This document shows positions 7,344-11,252 of a stretch of 11,252 bases of DNA, piece after piece. The notes beneath the pieces were generated by a model. That model saw nothing but the letters and a program-made list of their open reading frames with translations. It had not been told where the DNA came from and searched no databases. The position numbers were made by a program, and so were the translations under genes. Numbering within the stretch: the first letter of the stretch is position 1; each line of letters starts with the position of its first letter. This stretch comes from an uncultured Clostridia bacterium (GTDB taxonomy: Bacteria > Bacillota_A > Clostridia > Oscillospirales > Oscillospiraceae). The stretch covers positions 1 to 11,252 of the forward strand of contig CAMVIC010000036.1 of the NCBI GenBank assembly GCA_947167435.1. Direction: 5' to 3'.

Positions 7344-7392
7344 AATGCAAAATGCATAATGCATAATTCAGGGAACAGGGAACAGGGAACGG
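7344..7392 (+). repeat. Array of seven 7-base units (AATGCAW then GGAACAG)
   Basis: Read in steps of seven, this stretch is AATGCAA, AATGCAT, AATGCAT, AATTCAG, GGAACAG, GGAACAG, GGAACGG. Two different heptamers are each repeated three times and joined by a hybrid unit (AATTCAG), keeping one phase over 49 bases. It begins two bases after the ZIP stop and ends one base before the 28-bp inverted repeat. This is a slippage-prone simple repeat; no coding role is seen. Confidence 0.9.
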
Positions 7393-7393
7393 G

Positions 7394-7421
7394 GTGCGTA
7401 GGGACGGCACTCTGCCGTCCG
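7394..7421 (+). repeat. 28-bp inverted repeat, left arm
   Basis: It begins GTGCGTAG and contains the hairpin GGACGGCA (7402-7409), loop CTC, TGCCGTCC (7413-7420). It matches 7652-7679 in reverse complement without a mismatch. Confidence 0.95.
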
Positions 7422-7452
7422 TGTTCCCCGCACGAAAGCACTCATCTGTAGC

Positions 7453-7469
7453 GCGGGCTATTAGCCCGC
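7453..7469 (+). repeat. Short hairpin GCGGGCT-ATT-AGCCCGC
   Basis: A perfect 7-bp stem with a 3-base loop, followed by CTTTCCCC. It could act as a weak terminator for the ZIP operon because a few T follow, but the T-run is only three bases. It also resembles the short dispersed hairpin repeats of gut Clostridia, which I recall rather than can check here. Confidence 0.55.
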
Positions 7470-7539
7470 CTTTCCCCTGCACGAAGAATTTTTAATGAAT
7501 ACTGAAAACTTAATAACCGAATAATGAATAATGTCGGAT

Positions 7540-7563
7540 TTTTTCAAATCGCGATTTGAAAAA
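7540..7563. repeat. Perfect 24-bp palindrome centred on TCGCGA
   Basis: TTTTTCAAAT (7540-7549), CGCG (7550-7553) and ATTTGAAAAA (7554-7563) make an uninterrupted 24-bp palindrome. It has an A-run on one side and a T-run on the other, so a transcript from either strand would form an AT-rich hairpin. It sits in the middle of the foldback element. A protein-binding site or a bidirectional terminator are both possible. Confidence 0.85.
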
Positions 7564-7651
7564 CACAATCATTTTCGAGGTGTCGCGACCGACAATTATT
7601 CACTATTACCTCTTATGTATTCTCTATTATCTTTTTCCAACCTGGAGAAAG

Positions 7652-7679
7652 CGGACGGCAGAGTGCCGTCCCTACGCAC
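7652..7679 (-). repeat. 28-bp inverted repeat, right arm
   Basis: Exact reverse complement of 7394-7421, with the hairpin GGACGGCA (7653-7660), loop GAG, TGCCGTCC (7664-7671) and the tail CTACGCAC (7672-7679). Confidence 0.95.
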
Positions 7680-7690
7680 GCGGAACTGAT

Positions 7691-7714
7691 GCCCTGGACG
7701 TGGCGCTGGGATAG
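7691..7714 (+). repeat. 24-bp direct repeat, copy 2 (orphan copy of ZIP gene end)
   Basis: This is an exact copy of the last 24 bases of the ZIP gene, stop codon included, lying 373 bases further on with no gene in front of it. It marks where the original downstream flank of the ZIP gene resumes after the inserted element, or it is a by-product of the rearrangement that placed the element. Confidence 0.93.
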
Positions 7715-7723
7715 ACCATACAC

Positions 7724-7741
7724 CCCCGCAATTACGCGGGG
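7724..7741 (+). terminator. Hairpin CCCCGC-AATTAC-GCGGGG, possible original ZIP terminator
   Basis: A 6-bp all-GC stem with a 6-base loop lies 10 bases after the second copy of the ZIP stop. If the inserted element is taken out, it would sit right behind the ZIP gene where a terminator is expected. The bases after it are CTATC and an A-run, not a T-run, so termination is uncertain. Confidence 0.35.
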
Positions 7742-7759
7742 CTATCAAAAAACACACAG

Positions 7760-7775
7760 GTTAGTAAATGCTAAC
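7760..7775. promoter_or_regulatory. Operator-like inverted repeat GTTAG-N6-CTAAC
   Basis: GTTAG (7760-7764) and CTAAC (7771-7775) are perfect inverted half-sites around TAAATG, one base before the likely -10 box, so a bound protein would block RNA polymerase. The arms TTAG/CTAA resemble those of DtxR/IdeR-type iron regulators, but in the IdeR consensus as I recall it the spacing is shorter. Regulation by iron is therefore a guess. Confidence 0.4.
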
Positions 7776-7776
7776 T

Positions 7777-7782
7777 TATAAT
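7777..7782 (+). promoter_or_regulatory. Candidate -10 box of the lipoprotein operon
   Basis: TATAAT at 7777-7782 is a perfect -10 hexamer, 9 bases before the ribosome site and overlapping nothing coding. No TTGACA-like -35 lies at 16-18 bases upstream (sequence there is ACACAG), so the promoter would be weak or activator-dependent, and its leader very short. Confidence 0.4.
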
Positions 7783-7806
7783 AGCAATAGAAGGAGACAA
7801 GAACCC

Positions 7807-10029
7807 ATGAAAAAGAAAGCACTTTCCCTGATACTCGCATCCCTGCTTCTGTTTGGCGCGCTGAGCGGCTGCGGAAGCACGGAACCGAAAACCACCACCG
7901 GCAGCGTAGTCACGGAGGCAAAAACCGAAGCCACCGCAAAGCCTGCCGATACGACCCAGGCAAGCACCGAGGCAGATGTACGCTTCGCGGGCGGCGCGGG
8001 AACCGCGGAGGATCCGTGGCAGATCGCGACGGCGGAACAGCTTGACCGCGTCCGGGAGGATCTGACCGCGCATTACGTGCTGGCGGCGGACATCGACCTT
8101 TCCGGCTATGAGAACTGGAGCCCCATCGGCGCGTTCCAGTCGAAGTCCGACGCGCCGGAGGACGCGGAGGTTCCCCATCCCGATTACGCGTTTACCGGCA
8201 GCTTCGACGGCGCGGGGCATACGATCTCCAATCTGACGATTACCGGGGAAGCGCCCATGGGCATGGGGCTTTTCGGCTGTGCGGCCGGGACGGAGAACGG
8301 CGCAGCGTTTATCGGCCATTTTACGCTGAAAAATGTGACGGCCTCCGGTATGTACCTGGTCGGCGGCGCGGTGGGTCTGCAGTTTATGAACTGCCCCGTG
8401 TCCGACGTGCATCTCGTGGGCGAGAATCATCTGAGCGGTATGCAGGGCATCGGCGGCATCGTGGGAACCGGATTCGATTTGATTTCCGATTGCAGCGCCA
8501 CGGCGGACATTACCGTTCTGGGCGACGACGGTGCCTGCGCGGGCTTGATCGCCGGCGGAACGACCATGAGCTCCATCCGGAGCTGCACGGTGACAGGCGG
8601 AAGCATCACCGCCGAGGGCAATCAGACTTGGGGCTTCGGGGCCCTCTGCGGCGCTCCCTGGGGCGCGGCTGAGATCGAGGACTGCAAGGTCAGGGGCACC
8701 GTCATCACCGTGAGCGGCGAACACAACCGTCTGGTGGGCGGCTTGGTGGGCTTCGGCGGGACCTACGACCCGTCGGCCCCCGCCCAGATCACCGGCTGCA
8801 CGGTGGAGGACGTGACGATCAACTGCTCCGGAACCACGGATTGTGTGGGCGGCCTCATCGGCGCGGGCAAGGAAATGATGGAAGGCAGCGACGTGATGTC
8901 CTCCTTCGTTGTCAGCGGCTGTTCTGTCTCCGGAAGCATCTCGGGCGGCAGGAATTACGTGGACGCCATCGTCGGAGACCCGGCCTGTGCCGTATCCGTA
9001 GACTGCGAGGGCGGCATGACGGTTTCCGGCGCGACCGGACTGGGCGGCATTTTCCCCGCCGTTGCCGGGGAGAACGGCACCACCTACGTCAGCCTCTTTG
9101 ACCGGATCATCAGCGATGAATGGACGCCTGTCTGGGTGGACTACGTCGCCGCAGTCGTCGGCGAGGACGCCGCTGCCGAAACGACCGCTGGCCTGCAGGC
9201 TGCAATCACCTCCGATCTGTACGGCGAAGCCGCTGTGAGCGCGTTTGCCGACGGCAGCTACGCCTTTGACTGTGATTTTATCAACGGCGCGCAAAGCCTT
9301 AGCTTCAAGGACAATACCGTCACAGTCCTGAAAACGGACGGCAGCAGCGAGACCCATACCTACGAGTATCTTGGCCAGTACAACATCGGCGAGGGCGAGA
9401 CCATGATGTATCAGGGCATGGAAATCTCTATGGCCTTCCCAGTGGACGTGTACAAGAGCATCGACGAGGCAGGGGAGTTCAACTATTTCTTCCTGCGGGA
9501 AGACACCATGGAGGAGACCTATCACATTGAATTCCGCTACGGTAAAGATCTGGAGGAGCTGCAGGGCTATCTGGTGGGCCCCTACGCCTACTGGCTGGCG
9601 GCGGGCATCGATGAAAACGCCGACGACGATACCGTCCGCCGCGTGATCAGCCTGTTCTGCCTGGAAAACATGGACTATTCCGCCCACGCGGAAGCGGCCC
9701 TGCGCCAAATCAGCGAGCTCGGCTTCGTGGGGACCTGGAAAGCGGATATGTCCGCCTTTGGGGAAGCCTACGCATCCGTTGATCTGCAAATGACCATCGA
9801 CGAAAACGGCCACGGCGTCACCACCATGGACGGCACGCAGACCGCCGACTTTGAGGCCTACGCGGTGGACAACGGCGAAAAGGGCGACGGTGTCGGCCTC
9901 TACGTGGCCTACAGCAATCTGGAATACGAGGCGGAGGCCGCGCCCTATACCATGACGGTAAACGACGCGGGCCAGACGGTGCTGACGCTGACGGCGGACG
10001 ACGGGACCATCAGCTGGATCCGGCAGTAA
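7807..10029 (+). CDS. Lipoprotein with GLUG-repeat domain and ZinT-like C-terminal region
   Basis: This 740-residue exported lipoprotein starts at 7807 behind AAGGAG (7791-7796); the in-frame ATG at 7768 lies upstream of the -10 box and would hide the signal peptide. Residues 1-22 are a lipoprotein signal with lipobox LSGC (Cys22), then a Thr/Ala-rich linker to about 57. Residues 60-420 open with GTAEDPWQIATAEQL and DIDLSGY, then carry GLUG-type units such as GGIVGTG, GGLVGFGG and GGLIGAG, likely a beta-helix. Residues about 437-623 resemble the ZinT/YodA metal-binding domain (YEYLGQYNI, AGEFNYFFLREDTMEETYHIEF, GPYAYWLAAGIDENADD), but the HFH metal motif is absent. The last 115 residues look beta-rich (FVGTWKADM) and are unassigned. 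It may gather a ligand or metal for the ABC exporter-type protein that follows 36 bases later. The function is unknown. Confidence 0.82.
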   Translation: MKKKALSLILASLLLFGALSGCGSTEPKTTTGSVVTEAKTEATAKPADTTQASTEADVRFAGGAGTAEDPWQIATAEQLDRVREDLTAHYVLAADIDLSGYENWSPIGAFQSKSDAPEDAEVPHPDYAFTGSFDGAGHTISNLTITGEAPMGMGLFGCAAGTENGAAFIGHFTLKNVTASGMYLVGGAVGLQFMNCPVSDVHLVGENHLSGMQGIGGIVGTGFDLISDCSATADITVLGDDGACAGLIAGGTTMSSIRSCTVTGGSITAEGNQTWGFGALCGAPWGAAEIEDCKVRGTVITVSGEHNRLVGGLVGFGGTYDPSAPAQITGCTVEDVTINCSGTTDCVGGLIGAGKEMMEGSDVMSSFVVSGCSVSGSISGGRNYVDAIVGDPACAVSVDCEGGMTVSGATGLGGIFPAVAGENGTTYVSLFDRIISDEWTPVWVDYVAAVVGEDAAAETTAGLQAAITSDLYGEAAVSAFADGSYAFDCDFINGAQSLSFKDNTVTVLKTDGSSETHTYEYLGQYNIGEGETMMYQGMEISMAFPVDVYKSIDEAGEFNYFFLREDTMEETYHIEFRYGKDLEELQGYLVGPYAYWLAAGIDENADDDTVRRVISLFCLENMDYSAHAEAALRQISELGFVGTWKADMSAFGEAYASVDLQMTIDENGHGVTTMDGTQTADFEAYAVDNGEKGDGVGLYVAYSNLEYEAEAAPYTMTVNDAGQTVLTLTADDGTISWIRQ

Positions 10030-10065
10030 GCCGCAAAGCAAAACGCTGAGAAAGAAGGCTTGTCC

Positions 10066-11252
10066 ATGAAAGAAAAAAAGCAAAGCGAGTTGTCCGTTCT
10101 GCTGGGCTACGCGGGCAGCTACAAGGGCCTGACTTTTCTGGGGCTTGGGCTCTCCGCTGTGGCGATGATCCTGGGAATGGCCCCCTACGTCTGCATCTGG
10201 CTGGCGGCCCGGGATCTGATCGACGTTGCCCCGGAGTGGACGAAGGCGGCGGACGTTTCCAAATACGGCTGGCTGGCCTTTGGCTTTGCCGTGGCGGGGA
10301 TCGCGGTGTACTTCGCCGCTCTGATGTGTACCCATCTGGCGGCCTTCCGCACGGCCTCCAATATCCGCAAGCAGGGCATGGCCCATCTGATGAAAACGCC
10401 CCTGGGCTTTTTTGACGCCAACGCCTCCGGCCTGCTGCGGAACCGGCTGGACGGGGCGGCCTCCGAGACGGAGACCCTGCTGGCCCACAACCTGGCGGAC
10501 ATTGTGGGCTCCGCCGCCATGCTGATCGCCATGATCGTTCTGATGTTCGTCTTCGACTGGCGCATGGGAGCGGCCTGCCTGCTGGCGGCAGTGATCTCCA
10601 TTCTGGCCATGTTCTCCATGATGGGGGGCAAGAACGCCAAGCTGATGATGGAGTACCAGAGCGCCCAGGACGATATGAGCAAGGCCGGCACGGAGTACGT
10701 CCGGGGCATTCCCGTGGTGAAGGTGTTCCAGCAGACCGTGTACTCCTTCAAGGCATTCCGGCAGGCCATCGAGGACTACAGCGCCAAGGCGGAGCGCTAC
10801 ACCGACGGCGTCTGCCGCCTGCCGCAATCCATCAATCTGACCTTCACCGAGGGCGCGTTCATCTTCCTGATCCCGGCGGCCCTGCTGCTGGCGCCGGGGG
10901 CGCTGAAAAGCGGCAGCTTCGCCGACTTCGTGACGAACTTCGCCTTCTACGCGGTCTTCTCCGCCATCGTCTCCACGGCCCTGGCCCGGATCATGTTCGC
11001 CGCCAGCGGCACCATGCTGGCCAAGACCGCCCTGGCCCGGATCGACACGGTGATGAAGGCCCCCACCCTTTCCCTTCCCCTGTACCCCCAGACGCCCCGG
11101 GACAACAGCGTGGAGTTCAAAAACGTGAGCTTTACCTACCAGGGCGCGGCCCTGCCCGCCCTGGACCGGGTCTCCTTCCGGGTGGAGCCGGGGCAGACGG
11201 TGGCCCTGGTGGGCCCCTCCGGCGGCGGCAAGACCACGGCGGCCAGCTTGAT
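10066..11252 (+). CDS. ABC transporter half-molecule (membrane domain fused to ATPase), 3' truncated
   Basis: The reading frame is open from ATG at 10066 to the window end, giving 395 residues with no stop. An AGAAGG ribosome site (10053-10058) lies 7 bases upstream. The N-terminal part is a six-span exporter-fold membrane domain (spans near 23-47, 70-95, 145-165, 168-190, 263-283 and 290-312), with the coupling motif KTPLGFFDANASGLLRNRLD (110-129) typical of this fold. The ATPase domain begins near residue 349 (VEFKNVSFTYQG) and reaches Walker A GPSGGGKTT (383-391), where the window ends. Such half-transporters work as dimers, often with a second gene just downstream. Many export, but iron-siderophore importers of the IrtAB type share this fold, and the iron-rich setting makes import worth considering. 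It is probably co-transcribed with the lipoprotein gene. Confidence 0.95.
   Translation, partial: MKEKKQSELSVLLGYAGSYKGLTFLGLGLSAVAMILGMAPYVCIWLAARDLIDVAPEWTKAADVSKYGWLAFGFAVAGIAVYFAALMCTHLAAFRTASNIRKQGMAHLMKTPLGFFDANASGLLRNRLDGAASETETLLAHNLADIVGSAAMLIAMIVLMFVFDWRMGAACLLAAVISILAMFSMMGGKNAKLMMEYQSAQDDMSKAGTEYVRGIPVVKVFQQTVYSFKAFRQAIEDYSAKAERYTDGVCRLPQSINLTFTEGAFIFLIPAALLLAPGALKSGSFADFVTNFAFYAVFSAIVSTALARIMFAASGTMLAKTALARIDTVMKAPTLSLPLYPQTPRDNSVEFKNVSFTYQGAALPALDRVSFRVEPGQTVALVGPSGGGKTTAASL

Larger units (their letters stand above)
7394..7679. mobile_element. Foldback element with 28-bp perfect terminal inverted repeats (MITE/BIME-like)
   Basis: The ends, 7394-7421 and 7652-7679, are perfect reverse complements over 28 bases. 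Each arm has a tail (GTGCGTAG or its complement) and a hairpin GGACGGCA-NNN-TGCCGTCC. Inside lie another hairpin (7453-7469), an imperfect inverted pair (7520-7537 with 7589-7607) and a perfect 24-bp palindrome (7540-7563). The core is AT-rich, unlike the flanking genes, and carries no credible gene. A short non-coding element with terminal inverted repeats fits a MITE; two inverted REP-like hairpin units fit a BIME. No transposase is present and no simple target duplication abuts the arms, so the class is uncertain. The inverted repeats themselves are certain. Confidence 0.6.

Noticed and set aside
7402..7420. Hairpin GGACGGCA-CTC-TGCCGTCC as the ZIP terminator
   Set aside because: No T-run follows, and the same hairpin forms part of both element arms, so it is better explained as repeat structure.
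7520..7533. AATAATG AATAATG as a Fur box
   Set aside because: The Fur site is built of GATAAT-type hexamers with an inverted copy at defined spacing. Here it is a 7-base repeat inside the foldback element, away from any promoter.
7344..7679. CRISPR array
   Set aside because: Repeats are 7-base tandem units and one inverted pair; there are no regularly spaced 23-40 base direct repeats with unique spacers and no cas genes.
7768..7806. Upstream in-frame ATG at 7768 as start of the lipoprotein
   Set aside because: It precedes the TATAAT box, has no ribosome site and puts a polar stretch before the signal peptide. The ATG at 7807 has AAGGAG and gives a normal lipoprotein signal.
7771..10827. Very long open frame on the minus strand (also at 1540-4020 and 4192-6498)
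   Set aside because: These run opposite to clear genes with conserved motifs. GC-rich codon bias removes stops from the antisense frame, and the predicted proteins are low-complexity (rich in His, Gln, Gly) without motifs or ribosome sites.

Overview
The window is a GC-rich, tightly packed, all plus-strand segment. It probably comes from a gut-type Clostridia (Oscillospiraceae-like Firmicute). Supporting signs are a FeoB-associated Cys-rich small protein, strong AGGAGG-type ribosome sites, high-GC codon use with ATG starts, and short intergenic repeats of a kind I associate with such genomes. The genus cannot be fixed from sequence alone.

Region 1 (1-880) is the tail of a ferrous-iron uptake (feo) operon: the C-terminal third of FeoB, then a 63-residue single-span protein with a Cys-rich tail. 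It closes with a long hairpin that may be a weak terminator. Region 2 (906-3894) is a two-gene ABC transporter: a LolD/MacB-type ATPase, then one base later a 760-residue FtsX/MacB-type permease whose topology looks like two MacB modules in tandem.

Region 3 (3959-7341) is the most interesting part. Four genes are joined by 4-, 26- and 4-base overlaps: a 90-residue DUF6110-like protein with a glycine-rich hydrophobic N-terminus, a P1B-type metal ATPase, a free-standing HMA metal-binding protein, and a ZIP-family transporter. The ATPase has an S-C-A-L-K motif where CPC is usual, and a Cys-free, Arg-rich HMA-like N-terminus. With feoB directly upstream, this resembles the P1B-6 ATPase plus small hydrophobic protein gene sets known from ferrosome (fez) iron-storage organelles. 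I present that as a hypothesis.

Region 4 (7342-7806) is a 465-base gap full of structure. It holds a 49-base array with 7-base period, a 28-bp perfect inverted repeat bounding a 286-bp foldback element, a perfect 24-bp palindrome near its centre, and a 24-bp second copy of the 3' end of the ZIP gene. This looks like a small non-coding element (MITE- or BIME-like) that arrived downstream of the ZIP gene.

Region 5 (7760-11252) has a candidate promoter/operator and a 740-residue lipoprotein with a GLUG-repeat domain and a ZinT-like C-terminal part. It ends with a truncated ABC exporter half-transporter (membrane domain fused to ATPase) that runs off the window. The unifying theme is metal, most likely iron, uptake, transport and storage, with two ABC systems of unknown substrate alongside.
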